Shown here: positions 53,526-62,019 of the stretch, one piece after another
How the letters are laid out: each line of letters begins with the position of its first letter
How positions within the stretch are numbered: the stretch's first letter is position 1
NCBI GenBank assembly: GCA_944323745.1
Contig: CALUTQ010000001.1
Coordinates: 1 to 64,000, forward strand
Direction: 5' to 3'
Length of the DNA stretch: 64,000 nt
From: Candidatus Avelusimicrobium pullarium
Lineage (GTDB): Bacteria > Elusimicrobiota > Elusimicrobia > Elusimicrobiales > Elusimicrobiaceae
Notes under the pieces: model-generated
What the model saw: the letters and a program-made list of their open reading frames with translations, nothing else
What the model was told of the DNA's origin: nothing
The model's database searches: none
Translations under genes and position numbers: made by a program

Positions 53526-54581
53526 TCAATGAATGACAGAAATGGCCGAAAGACCGCTTTTCATTACGATTTTACGCAAAAAAGGCTGATACATAAACGG
53601 ACATTTGAGCAGTTTGCTCCACAGTTTAAAGCGCAGCGCCAGTGTAGCCTGTGCATATTTGCGGTGTTCGCGCGGGTTTGGGTTAGGCTCCAGCACACGG
53701 GCCAATTTTTGCGCGCTAATCAACGCACTGGATATACCTTCCAAACTGCTGGGGCTGATAAAGCCCGCCGCTTCCCCTATTAAAAACACGCCTTTTTCCC
53801 CCAGGCAAAACGCTTTCCAACCGGACGGACGCAGAACGCGGCAGGCCTCTGTTTTCAGCGGCGTGCCGAAACGAAAGCCGTATTTTTGCAGTTTTTGTTT
53901 TTGGCGTTCAAACCGGGTGCGGCATTGGCCCGCGGGATAAGCGCCGCCAAAAATAAAATAACCGTCTTTGGAAACAGACCAGGAGTAGCAGTCCGTTTCC
54001 TGCGGGTCAAAAATACAAGAATAAAAAGGACTTTTGTGTTTTTCTTTAAACCATTGCTGCACGGCCACATAACCGCGCACCTTGTGCTGTGGGAAAAACG
54101 TCCTCCGCACCAAAGAGTCGGCCCCGTCCGCGCCCACGACCCGTTTGGCCGTTACCGTTTTTTCCTGCCCGTTTTGACGGTAAGTTACATCAAACAAACC
54201 GTCTTTGCGGCGGGCAAGACGCGTCACCTGGGCGCCGTTTTCCACCTGCACGCTGGCAGGGATAAGCGTCTGCAGCCAGCGGTCAAATTTCTGGCGGTCC
54301 ATATTAATATAAAAGCGCTGATAATGCCGCGTCAGCCCCGTGGCCAAATCTAACGTGCGCACGGCAAAAAGCTGCGGGTCCACCAACACCGTTTTGGGCA
54401 AGGTTAAATCAAACCGCGCCAAGGCTTTTTGCGCATCGGGCGCCAGCAAACCGCCGCACGGCTTGGCAAAGCCGCCTTGCTGAAAAGTTTTTTTGTCCAG
54501 ACACAGCACCTTTTGGCCGTTTAACAGCCGTGCCAACGTGCTGCCCGCCGGCCCCAGGCCGATGATAACTACGTCAAACAT
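53526..54581 (-). CDS. FAD-dependent reductase of the geranylgeranyl-reductase type
   Basis: A 351-residue flavoprotein. The dinucleotide-binding GLGPAGSTLARLL starts at residue 8; GADGADSLVRR (second FAD motif, residues about 148-158) and GEAAGFISPSSLEGIS (about 266-281, in place of the GD motif) follow. This order marks the group that includes geranylgeranyl reductases and related lipid or quinone oxidoreductases. Substrate unknown. It has no neighbours in an operon; a terminator stands before the prepilin gene upstream. Confidence 0.8.
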   Translation of the reverse strand: MFDVVIIGLGPAGSTLARLLNGQKVLCLDKKTFQQGGFAKPCGGLLAPDAQKALARFDLTLPKTVLVDPQLFAVRTLDLATGLTRHYQRFYINMDRQKFDRWLQTLIPASVQVENGAQVTRLARRKDGLFDVTYRQNGQEKTVTAKRVVGADGADSLVRRTFFPQHKVRGYVAVQQWFKEKHKSPFYSCIFDPQETDCYSWSVSKDGYFIFGGAYPAGQCRTRFERQKQKLQKYGFRFGTPLKTEACRVLRPSGWKAFCLGEKGVFLIGEAAGFISPSSLEGISSALISAQKLARVLEPNPNPREHRKYAQATLALRFKLWSKLLKCPFMYQPFLRKIVMKSGLSAISVIH

Positions 54582-54712
54582 TGTTCTTCTGCCGCCTTAG
54601 CGTACAAATTTGTTTTGTAAAGCAAGTTCGTCAAAAGCAAATTGATTTTAAAACTTATCTTTATTTTATCAATTCCGACAAAACAAAACGGAAAGAGCAA
54701 ATCCCATTGAAT

Positions 54713-54743
54713 AAAAACGGACGCTTAAAAGCGTCCGTTTTTC
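54713..54743 (-). terminator. Terminator after the prepilin gene
   Basis: AAAAACGGACGCTT pairs with AAGCGTCCGTTTTT, overlapping the prepilin stop by two bases. The loop is short (about 2-4 bases). Confidence 0.85.
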
Positions 54744-55302
54744 AATTAAGTTCATAATATTGATGACTTGATCCTGCTGACCACGAGGCTAATTTCCCGT
54801 ATGTAGAACACAAGGCCTTTCCTTTTTCAAATTCGGGGGAATTGTCCGCTATTCCACAAGCCCGTCGTCCATCTGCAGCGAACTCCCACAATATAACCGA
54901 AGGCACTTGGGACGAAGAAACCATTACGCGCGGCAAACCAGAAACTAGAGCAAACTCTATGGTATGCACTCCATCCGAATAACTGGATAATGTAGCCGAA
55001 GAACTCTGCTGGCTATATGCTTTGGGCAAACCTATATCTAAATTACCGGCGTCCAGCGTATATTCTCCGTTTGCCAAGTAATATTGTTGTTCTGCCCGAG
55101 CCAAAGAAGATGCCAGTAAAATCATTCCGCTTAAACGACTGCGAGCAACTGCTTTTTCATACTGGGGTAAGGCAATGGCCGCCAAGATGCCGATAATCAG
55201 CACCACCACCAAAAGCTCAATAAGCGTAAAACCGCCTATTCCGCGTATTATGCCGTTTGTTTGTTCCTTATACATTTTTTGATAAATTTTGCTCATAGGC
55301 AA
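54742..55302 (-). CDS. Type IV pilin-like prepilin
   Basis: A 186-residue protein. The leader (MPMSKIYQKMYKEQTNGIIR, Gly at -1 in GIGG) is cut before FTLIELLVVVLIIG, with the conserved Glu5 and a hydrophobic helix. A second ATG six bases downstream (MSKIYQ) is possible. The mature part (LANGEYTLDAGNLDIGLP and a late Cys pair, CGI and CST) fits a pseudopilin. Prepilin peptidase and the assembly machine are elsewhere. Proteins with this leader are numerous in Elusimicrobium-type genomes. Its role, in pili, secretion or uptake, is not fixed by sequence. Confidence 0.9.
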   Translation of the reverse strand: MPMSKIYQKMYKEQTNGIIRGIGGFTLIELLVVVLIIGILAAIALPQYEKAVARSRLSGMILLASSLARAEQQYYLANGEYTLDAGNLDIGLPKAYSQQSSSATLSSYSDGVHTIEFALVSGLPRVMVSSSQVPSVILWEFAADGRRACGIADNSPEFEKGKALCSTYGKLASWSAGSSHQYYELN

Positions 55303-55384
55303 AATTTATCAAAAAAAAAAAACGCGTCAAGGCTTCCTAATTTTATCAGCCAAAAACACCGTTAATAAAAATGAACGCATCCGC

Positions 55385-55422
55385 ACAAAAAACAGGCGCT
55401 CAAAAGCGCCCGTTCTTTGTGC
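55385..55422 (-). terminator. Terminator after the copper ATPase gene
   Basis: GGGCGCT/AGCGCC stem extended by flanking ACAAA/TTTGT complementarity; on the - strand it is followed by a T run. Confidence 0.75.
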
Positions 55423-55430
55423 CACTTATT

Positions 55431-55637
55431 TTATTTGCTTTTAATATCGGTTACTTTATAACCGGCTTTTTCCACCGCTTCTTTTAAGGCAGCGTCATCG
55501 GCAGGGCCGGTTACTTCGGCCGTTTTGGCGGCCAGGTCCACCTTGGCTTTAACCCCCGGCAAAGCATTAAGCGCCGCTTCCACACGGCCGGCACAATGCA
55601 TACACATCATTCCTTCTATATGAATAATTTTACTCAT
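55431..55637 (-). CDS. copZ: Possible separately translated copper chaperone (CopZ-like) within copA
   Basis: The ATG at 55,637 (MSKIIHIEGMMCMHC, 68 residues) is preceded by GGAGGAATCT, an excellent ribosome site, in frame inside copA. The peptide is a complete heavy-metal-associated domain with the MxCxxC copper site. It could be made on its own as a cytoplasmic chaperone delivering Cu+ to the ATPase. It could also be the C-terminal domain of the ATPase only. Confidence 0.55.
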   Translation of the reverse strand: MSKIIHIEGMMCMHCAGRVEAALNALPGVKAKVDLAAKTAEVTGPADDAALKEAVEKAGYKVTDIKSK

Positions 55638-57965
55638 AGATTCCTCCAAATTTTTATTTACGGGGCAAGACTGCACACAAGAAAGGCAAGCCTCTGCCGC
55701 ACGTGTTCCGAACGGTTTATACCGGCGCAGACGCAACGCATTGCTGACTACAAATACAGAACTTAAACTCATACAGGCTGCAGCAAACATCGGGTTTAAT
55801 TTCCAGCCCAGCCAATGATAAAACACCCCCGCCGCCAACGGTATGCCGCACACATTATAAAAGAAAGCCCAAAACAAATTTTCTTTTATGTTTTTAATCA
55901 CCGCGCGGGAAAGACGCACCGCGGCGGGCACGCCCGTCAAATCATTTTTAACAAGCACAATGTCGGCTGTTTCCAGCGCGACGTCGGTGCCGGCCCCGAC
56001 GGCCATCCCTATGTCTGCACGGGCCAGCGCGGGGGCATCGTTAATACCGTCGCCCACCATAATCACTTTCTTGCCTTGGTTTTGCAGACGGCGTATTTCG
56101 GCTTCTTTATCCTGCGGCAAAACACCCGCAATAATGTGCGTCAGCCCCAGTTGTGCACCCACCGCACGGGCGGTGCGCTCGTTATCCCCCGTTAAAAGAA
56201 CAACGTCCAATTTCAGTTGCTTTAATTGTTCCAGCGCCGCCAAGGCCGAAGGTTTCAGCCTATCGGCCAAAGCCAAAAGGCCGGACAGTTTCCCGTCAAA
56301 AGCAAAATACAACACCGTTTTGCCTTGCGCTGCCCAAGCGGCGGCCTGCGCGGCAAACGGTTCGGATACGGGCACTCCTCTCTGCTGCATAAGGGCTGCA
56401 TTGCCCGCTACCACCTGCCGCCCGTTTACGCGCGCGCAAACACCAGCGCCGGGCAGCGTTTCAAACTGTTCGGCCGCCTGCGGGGGCACGGGTTGTGCTT
56501 GGGGGGCGCGCAGTACGGCGCGCGAAAGCGGATGTTCGGAAGGGCTTTCTGCCCATACCGCAAAAGACCAAAAATCTGTTTCGTTCACGCCTTCAGCCAG
56601 AAGCACATCGGTCACTTCCGGCTTGCCTTGCGTAAGCGTGCCGGTTTTGTCAAACACGACGGTATCAGCCAAGCGGGCCGTTTCCAGCGTTTCGGCCGAT
56701 TTAAACAAAATGCCGTTTCGGGCCCCGGTGCCGGTGCCCACCATAATGGCCGTGGGCGTAGCCAGCCCCAGCGCACACGGGCAGGAAATAACTAACACCG
56801 CCACGGCGCAACTCAAGGCCCAGCTCCAATTAAAACCGCATAAAAACCACACCGCAGCCGTAAGCACGGCCAGGGCGATGACTGCCGGCACAAATACGCC
56901 GCTTACTTTATCGGCCAAACGCCCTATGGGAGCCTTGGAGGCGGAGGCTTCTTCCACCAAACGAATAATTTGACTAAGCAGTGTCTTTTGACCGGTTTGT
57001 GTTACTTTAAAACGAAAATATCCGGCCCGATTGATGGTGCCCGCGCGCACCGCTGCGCCGGTTTCTTTATCCACGGGCAGGCTTTCCCCGGTTAAAGCGG
57101 CCTCGTCTAAAGCGCCACGCCCGCTGATAATCTCTCCGTCGGCCGGCACGGACATACCCGCCTTAACGGCCAAAATATCCCCTGTTTTAATGTCTGCGGC
57201 GTCTATTTCTCTTTCTGTTTCGTTTTCCACCAGTAACGCTTTTTGCGGAGCAAGCTGCAGCAGTTGCTCAATCGCACCGGATGTTTTGCGTTTGGCGCGG
57301 CTTTCCAAATATTTGCCCAGCGTAATGAGCGTTAAAATCATACCGGCGGACTCAAAATACAGTCCGTGCAATGCCTCAAGTGCACCCGTCAGACCGGCCT
57401 GCTGCATTAAAAACAACACGCGGTATAACGCCCACAAACCCGACGAAAACGCCGCTCCCGCCCCCACGGCAATTAAACTGTTCATATTCGGCGCGCCGTG
57501 CAGCAGAGTTTTAAAACCGTTTATAAAAATTTCTCGGTTAACAAAAAGAATGGGAATAACCAGCAAAAGCTGCGTTAGGGCAAACACGCCCGGGTTTTGC
57601 GTTAAACCCTTCGGCAAAGGCAGCCCCGCCATATGGCCCATCGCCACGTAAAAAAGCGGCAACAGAAAACAAAGTGACGCCCACAAGCGAAAGCGCAGCC
57701 CGTGTTCCGCCTCATCGGCTACTTGGTTTGCCGCCGGCGTTTGCAAAGCGGCGGGCCGGTCTTCTTTGGCGCCGTAACCGGCGTGTTCCACGGCGGCAAT
57801 AATGGCGGCCGTATCTATGGTTTGTTCGTCAAACTCGGCCTGCAGGGTATTTTGCAGTAAATTTACTTCGGCTTTGCGTATGCCTTTTAAAGCCCGCACG
57901 GCCTTTTCCACCCGGGCCGAACAGGCGGCACAGCTCATACCGGAAACGATAAATTTTTTCTTCAT
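55431..57965 (-). CDS. copA: Copper-transporting P1B-type ATPase with N- and C-terminal metal domains
   Basis: Start at the ATG at 57,965 (MKKKFIVSGMSCAACSARVE), about 844 residues; an upstream TTG is unlikely. Domains: N-terminal heavy-metal domain (CAAC), eight membrane helices with the transport motif SCPCALGLATP, phosphorylation site DKTGTLT, ATP-binding GDGINDAPALA, and then, after a Cys-containing linker (CLSCVQSC), a second metal domain (GMMCMHCAGRVE). It exports Cu+ from the cytoplasm. The last domain is preceded within the gene by a good ribosome site and ATG. Monocistronic, divergent from the thioesterase gene. Confidence 0.94.
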   Translation of the reverse strand: MKKKFIVSGMSCAACSARVEKAVRALKGIRKAEVNLLQNTLQAEFDEQTIDTAAIIAAVEHAGYGAKEDRPAALQTPAANQVADEAEHGLRFRLWASLCFLLPLFYVAMGHMAGLPLPKGLTQNPGVFALTQLLLVIPILFVNREIFINGFKTLLHGAPNMNSLIAVGAGAAFSSGLWALYRVLFLMQQAGLTGALEALHGLYFESAGMILTLITLGKYLESRAKRKTSGAIEQLLQLAPQKALLVENETEREIDAADIKTGDILAVKAGMSVPADGEIISGRGALDEAALTGESLPVDKETGAAVRAGTINRAGYFRFKVTQTGQKTLLSQIIRLVEEASASKAPIGRLADKVSGVFVPAVIALAVLTAAVWFLCGFNWSWALSCAVAVLVISCPCALGLATPTAIMVGTGTGARNGILFKSAETLETARLADTVVFDKTGTLTQGKPEVTDVLLAEGVNETDFWSFAVWAESPSEHPLSRAVLRAPQAQPVPPQAAEQFETLPGAGVCARVNGRQVVAGNAALMQQRGVPVSEPFAAQAAAWAAQGKTVLYFAFDGKLSGLLALADRLKPSALAALEQLKQLKLDVVLLTGDNERTARAVGAQLGLTHIIAGVLPQDKEAEIRRLQNQGKKVIMVGDGINDAPALARADIGMAVGAGTDVALETADIVLVKNDLTGVPAAVRLSRAVIKNIKENLFWAFFYNVCGIPLAAGVFYHWLGWKLNPMFAAACMSLSSVFVVSNALRLRRYKPFGTRAAEACLSCVQSCPVNKNLEESMSKIIHIEGMMCMHCAGRVEAALNALPGVKAKVDLAAKTAEVTGPADDAALKEAVEKAGYKVTDIKSK

Positions 57966-58049
57966 AATTTCTATTTCTTCATTATACAAAACCCCCTTGC
58001 CCGTGCCGCATAAACGGTTTTACTTTGCTATCATAAAAAGGGGGAACCT

Positions 58050-58769
58050 ATGCTCAAAAAAAATTTTGAAGTACGCTATGACGAATTAGACACACAGGCG
58101 CATATCAGCGTGATTACGCTGCTGCGTTATTTTGAAGAAGCCGCCGCACTGGACGCAGCCCAAATGGCGTTCGGCTGGGAAACGCTGCAGAAGCAGCATT
58201 TGGCCTGGATATTAACCCATATGCAGCTGGAAATAATTACTCCGCACGCACCGAAACAAACCGTATGCGTACGCACGTGGCACGCCTATTCGGACAAAAT
58301 TTTAAGCCGCAGGGAATTTGAAATTACCGCCGCAGACGGCACCGTTATTGCACGCGGAGCCAGCTGGTGGATATTAATGGATACCCAAAAACGCCGCATT
58401 ACCAAAAACCCGCCGCAGCTGTTGGCGCTAAACCCTAAAGAACCGCTTTTTGTGACGCAGGAAGAAAACATCAAACGTCCACTGCCGCAAAACGCCCCTG
58501 CCTATATGCAAAAAACATTTGCCGTGCGCACCGAAGATTTGGACCTCAACGGCCACGTCAATAATGTGCATTATGCCGCCTGGGCGCTGGATACCGGTCC
58601 GCAAGACAAGCAACTGCACAAAATACTGATTAACTTTAAAAACGAATGCCGCGCCGCAGAGATGGTGGATGCCGTGTCCTATCCGGAACAAGACACGCTT
58701 TACCACCACGTGCTTACCCGTCGTTCCGACGGCAAAGAAGCCGCCCGCATTATCACGTTTTGGCGCTGA
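58050..58769 (+). CDS. Acyl-ACP thioesterase (FatA/FatB type)
   Basis: A 239-residue double hot-dog thioesterase. The N-terminal half has VRYDELDTQAHISVITLL, and the second half has VRTEDLDLNGHVNNVHYAAW, with the characteristic N-G-H-V-N-N motif. Such enzymes release free fatty acids from acyl-ACP, ending fatty acid synthesis. GGGGGAA precedes the ATG. A YFEEAA segment and a late RSDGKEAARIITFWR end are also typical. Divergent from copA. Chain-length preference unknown. Confidence 0.88.
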   Translation: MLKKNFEVRYDELDTQAHISVITLLRYFEEAAALDAAQMAFGWETLQKQHLAWILTHMQLEIITPHAPKQTVCVRTWHAYSDKILSRREFEITAADGTVIARGASWWILMDTQKRRITKNPPQLLALNPKEPLFVTQEENIKRPLPQNAPAYMQKTFAVRTEDLDLNGHVNNVHYAAWALDTGPQDKQLHKILINFKNECRAAEMVDAVSYPEQDTLYHHVLTRRSDGKEAARIITFWR

Positions 58770-58924
58770 TGCCCGCCGCCGCAACTGCAGGAGAAACCCT
58801 ACATCCTTTCTGTATGCCGCGGCAAAACCGACACGGCCGTGGCCCGGGTTTTGCCGTACGCCGGCCTTAGCGCCGCATTTGTTTTTTGAAACACCGCCCG
58901 GCGATTTGCTATACTTTGCCTTAA

Positions 58925-60220
58925 ATGAGCATAATCATCATCTTGTTAATGTTGGTCTTAAACGCCTTGCTGGCCGCGTATGAAATGGCCCTGGCGTCTG
59001 CTTCCCGCACAAAACTTTCCATTCTGGCACAGGAAAAGAAACGCGGTGCGGAAAGCGCGTTGTATATGAAAGACCATATGGAAGGCAGCCTGGCCACCAT
59101 CCAAATCGGCATTACGCTGGTGGGTGCGGTGGCGGCCGCCGTGGGCGGGGCAGGTGCCGACGAATGGTTTGCCCCGTGGATGCAGGAACACTTTCACCTT
59201 CCGCTAAAGCTGGCCAATGCGCTGGCCGTTATTATCGTAGTGCTGCCGTTAAGTTTTATTACGATTGTGTTTGGCGAGCTGACGCCTAAAACCTTTGCGC
59301 TGAAAAACAAGGAATGGGTGGTGCTTTCTTTCTCGCCGCTGATGCGCCAGTTATACCGCATCCTTTACCCCATCGTGCGCGTGATGGAAGCTATTGTAAA
59401 TATGCTTACCAAAAAGACGGTGCGCAAAAACACCGACCCGAAAGAAGCGCAAAAAGCGGCTATGGCCGATTTGCGCGCGGCGGTGTCCATTGCGTCTTCT
59501 TCGCGCTTGTTCGGCAAGGCGGAAGAAAAAATCGTGCTTTCAAGCGCTATGTTCTGCGTGCGTAAAATTAAGGAAATTCAGGTCCCGCTGGACCAGGTAT
59601 ATATGCTTTACGCCGGCGACAATATTGCCGACACCTTTGTAAAAGCGCATTTGGATATGCACACCCGCTTCCCCGTATGCGAAGAAAAAGACAATCCGCA
59701 AAGCATTATCGGTTATTTAAATTTTAAAGACATTTTTTCCGCCACCAAAACGGCCGCTTTGGGTGTTTCTCCTACGGCGCGCTCCATTCTGCGCCCGATT
59801 ATCCGGCTGGATGAAGACACCATTATCTCCGCCGCGCTGGAAAAGATGATGAAAGCCCGCCAACATATTTGCTTAGTAACCGATGACGACAAAATAACGG
59901 GTATTTTAACGTTGGAAGACATTTTTGAAGAACTGGTGGGAGAGATTGAAGACGAATATGATTTCTTCCCCTCCTACATTCGCCCGTTTGGCGACGCGCT
60001 GATCGTAAGCGCCACCGCGCCGATGAGCGAGGTATTTAAACAGCTGCAGCTTCCTCTGCCGCAAGACCTGCCCGAAAACATCAATGCGGAAAAATGGGCC
60101 GAGCTGAAAGCCGGCCAGCCGCTGCAGACCAGCAAAGAAGTAACCGCCGACGGCCTGCGTATGGCGGCGCGTAAATTCCGCCGCCACAAACTGATGGAAG
60201 TGCTGGTTTCCAAACTTTAA
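58925..60220 (+). CDS. CorC/CNNM-type membrane protein (DUF21, CBS pair, CorC domain)
   Basis: A 431-residue protein. The DUF21 membrane domain (LLMLVLNALLAAYEMALASA; then TIQIGITLVGAVAAAVGGAG) covers residues 1-140, a CBS pair (FPVCEEKDNPQSIIGYLNFK; LVTDDDKITGILTLEDIFEE) about 235-340, and the CorC/HlyC domain (LIVSATAPMSEVFKQL) the C-terminus. These proteins are linked to Mg2+/Co2+ efflux or homeostasis and are often miscalled hemolysins. Start at 58,925 lacks a clear ribosome site. A strong terminator follows. Confidence 0.88.
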   Translation: MSIIIILLMLVLNALLAAYEMALASASRTKLSILAQEKKRGAESALYMKDHMEGSLATIQIGITLVGAVAAAVGGAGADEWFAPWMQEHFHLPLKLANALAVIIVVLPLSFITIVFGELTPKTFALKNKEWVVLSFSPLMRQLYRILYPIVRVMEAIVNMLTKKTVRKNTDPKEAQKAAMADLRAAVSIASSSRLFGKAEEKIVLSSAMFCVRKIKEIQVPLDQVYMLYAGDNIADTFVKAHLDMHTRFPVCEEKDNPQSIIGYLNFKDIFSATKTAALGVSPTARSILRPIIRLDEDTIISAALEKMMKARQHICLVTDDDKITGILTLEDIFEELVGEIEDEYDFFPSYIRPFGDALIVSATAPMSEVFKQLQLPLPQDLPENINAEKWAELKAGQPLQTSKEVTADGLRMAARKFRRHKLMEVLVSKL

Positions 60221-60247
60221 AAAACCCGCCGAACGGCGGGTTTTTTG
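60219..60247 (+). terminator. Terminator of the CorC-like gene
   Basis: AAAAAACCCGCC pairs with GGCGGGTTTTTT (loop GAAC), overlapping the stop region. Confidence 0.88.
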
Positions 60248-60268
60248 CAGATCTTTAAAGACGGTTCA

Positions 60269-60868
60269 TTAAAGTATGTTTTTCTCTTGCAGACGGCGGC
60301 GCAGGGCGGAGGCATTTTCAAATTGCAGTGCGTCAAACCCCAGCCTGCGGGCAGCGGCTACGTTGGCGGGGCTGTCGTCTATAAACAAACATTCGGGCGC
60401 CTGCAGGTGAAAGCGGTTAAGCAAAATGTGAAAAATTTCCGGCTGCGGTTTAATCACTTTTTCTTCACCCGATACCACAATGCCGTCCAGCAAATCAAAC
60501 ACGCGGTAACGCGCCCGCGCCCGCGGAAAAGTCTGCGCAGACCAATTGGTCAGCCCGTACAGTTTATATCCCTTGTCTTTAAGTTCTTGCACCAAGGCGG
60601 GCATATCTTTTATTTCGCCGCCCAGCATATCTTCCCAGCGGGCATAATAGGCCTCTATTTGGCCGGCATAGGCCGGATATTGTTTTTTAAGCAAGGCAAT
60701 GCCTTCTTCAAAAGGTCGGCCGGCGTCCTGCTTGGCATTCCATTCCCCGTTGCAGACATTTGTCAAAAACCATTCCGTTTCTTCCGGCAAGTCAAAAATA
60801 TGCCGATACACGTAGCGCGGGTTCCAATCTACCAGCACACCGCCGAAATCAAATACGATGTTTTTCAT
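60269..60868 (-). CDS. HAD-IA family phosphatase (YihX-like)
   Basis: Start at the ATG at 60,868 (MKNIVFDFGGVLVDWNPRYV), supported by GAGGGAAAA just before it; 199 residues. HAD motif I is DFGGVLVDW (nucleophile Asp), motif II is LTNWS, motif III the Lys in KPQPEIFHILL, motif IV FIDDSPANVAAA. The helical cap lies between I and II (about residues 20-80). Subfamily IA.3, akin to the glucose-1-phosphatase YihX, though the substrate cannot be read. Single gene. Confidence 0.85.
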   Translation of the reverse strand: MKNIVFDFGGVLVDWNPRYVYRHIFDLPEETEWFLTNVCNGEWNAKQDAGRPFEEGIALLKKQYPAYAGQIEAYYARWEDMLGGEIKDMPALVQELKDKGYKLYGLTNWSAQTFPRARARYRVFDLLDGIVVSGEEKVIKPQPEIFHILLNRFHLQAPECLFIDDSPANVAAARRLGFDALQFENASALRRRLQEKNIL

Positions 60869-60915
60869 ATTTTTCCCTCGCTTCATTTTAACTTTAATGC
60901 CGACGGCTGACAAGA

Positions 60916-60945
60916 AAAAGAGCGCAAAATCTTTTGCGCTCTTTT
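60916..60945 (-). terminator. Terminator after purA
   Basis: AAAGAGCGCAAAA pairs with TTTTGCGCTCTTT around a TC loop, with T runs on both sides. It lies 58 bp beyond the purA stop and could serve either strand. Confidence 0.85.
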
Positions 60946-61002
60946 ACAAATACTTGCCTGCCGAACAGGCCGCCTTCGGCCGCCGCCGCGGCAGACTTAC
61001 GG

Positions 61003-62019
61003 TTACAGCACCAACGTGTCTTCCATATCCGAGCCCGTGGAAATAAGGGCGAGTTTCGGATGCGGATAAACCTCGCGGGAAAGCTCACGTATGCTTTCCA
61101 AAAAGGCTTTGGCCTGCGGCGTAAAATCTTCGTAGCTCTTGATATGGTCGTTGCCTTCAAACATATCAATATGCGTAATGGCAATTTTGGTGGCGTTGTT
61201 AATCATAATGGCGCGCGAAGCGGAGCGTTTTTCAAACGCGCCCACGCGGCGCAGGCGTTTGCTCACGCTGCCGATTTCGTGCCCTTTGGTATGATAAATT
61301 TCCAATTCTTTTTCGTCGGTCATTTCTTTTTCCAGCGGGCCGGGGCCGACGCGGGTGATGTAGGGTTTAAACACCACGTACACGTCGCGCACGCTTTTGG
61401 GGCCCAGGCCGGCTTCGCCCAAAAAGGTGGAGGCCGTGGTATCGCGCGACGTTACAAACGGATATTCCCCGTGCAGTAACGAAAGTTTAATGCCCTGCGT
61501 GCCTTCCAGCAAAATATGTTCGCCTTTGTCCAAGGCTTTGTTTAACAGTTCGGGCACGTCTTGGATAAAATCTTTCAGCAGCGGTTCGTCTTTGGCAAAT
61601 TTTACGTCGCGGCGTTCAATGCGGTCTTTGACTGCCTGCCCCAAGCCGGTGCCTACGCTGCCGATGTGCTGCATAAAGTGGCTGGCGCCTTTTTCGGCGG
61701 CGGTTTCCTCGTCGGTAATCAACACGGCGTACGGGTCAATAATCAAGCGGTCGGCAGTGCCCGTCAGTTCCACTTCTTTAAGCAGCCACTGCGTTTTGGT
61801 ATAGGCGCCCGCCCCCAGCACCAGTTTGGTGGCCGGGTTCAAAAAGCCCGACGGAATGTTTTTAAGCGTGTACGACTTGCCGTCCGCCACCACCGTATGG
61901 CCGGCATTGGGGCCGCCCACGCGCACACAATATTCGTAGTCGCCTTTATAAGACAAATACGCGGAAATTTTCCCTTTCCCTTCATCGCCGGCTTGTCCGC
62001 CGCATACGATATCAATCAT
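61003..62019 (-). CDS. purA: Adenylosuccinate synthetase, short form
   Basis: Start at the ATG at 62,019 (MIDIVCGGQAGDEGKGKISA), supported by GGAGGGAAAAT; 338 residues. It joins IMP and aspartate to make adenylosuccinate at GTP cost. GGQAGDEGKGK is the phosphate-binding loop; GGPNAGHTV holds the catalytic His; GTQGIKLSLLHGEYPFVTSR is the IMP/substrate region. It is about 90 residues shorter than the common bacterial enzyme (near 430), resembling the short archaeal form. It overlaps the purB stop by 8 bp, so the two AMP-branch steps are coupled in one operon. Confidence 0.93.
   Translation of the reverse strand: MIDIVCGGQAGDEGKGKISAYLSYKGDYEYCVRVGGPNAGHTVVADGKSYTLKNIPSGFLNPATKLVLGAGAYTKTQWLLKEVELTGTADRLIIDPYAVLITDEETAAEKGASHFMQHIGSVGTGLGQAVKDRIERRDVKFAKDEPLLKDFIQDVPELLNKALDKGEHILLEGTQGIKLSLLHGEYPFVTSRDTTASTFLGEAGLGPKSVRDVYVVFKPYITRVGPGPLEKEMTDEKELEIYHTKGHEIGSVSKRLRRVGAFEKRSASRAIMINNATKIAITHIDMFEGNDHIKSYEDFTPQAKAFLESIRELSREVYPHPKLALISTGSDMEDTLVL

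Noticed and set aside
55888-56973. 361-codon + strand open frame opposite copA
   Set aside because: Shadow; Ser/Pro/Thr-rich with no motif, while copA has all its motifs.
58800-58862. GGCAAAACC/GGGTTTTGCC inverted repeat as a terminator
   Set aside because: No T tract on either side; could be chance in GC-rich sequence.
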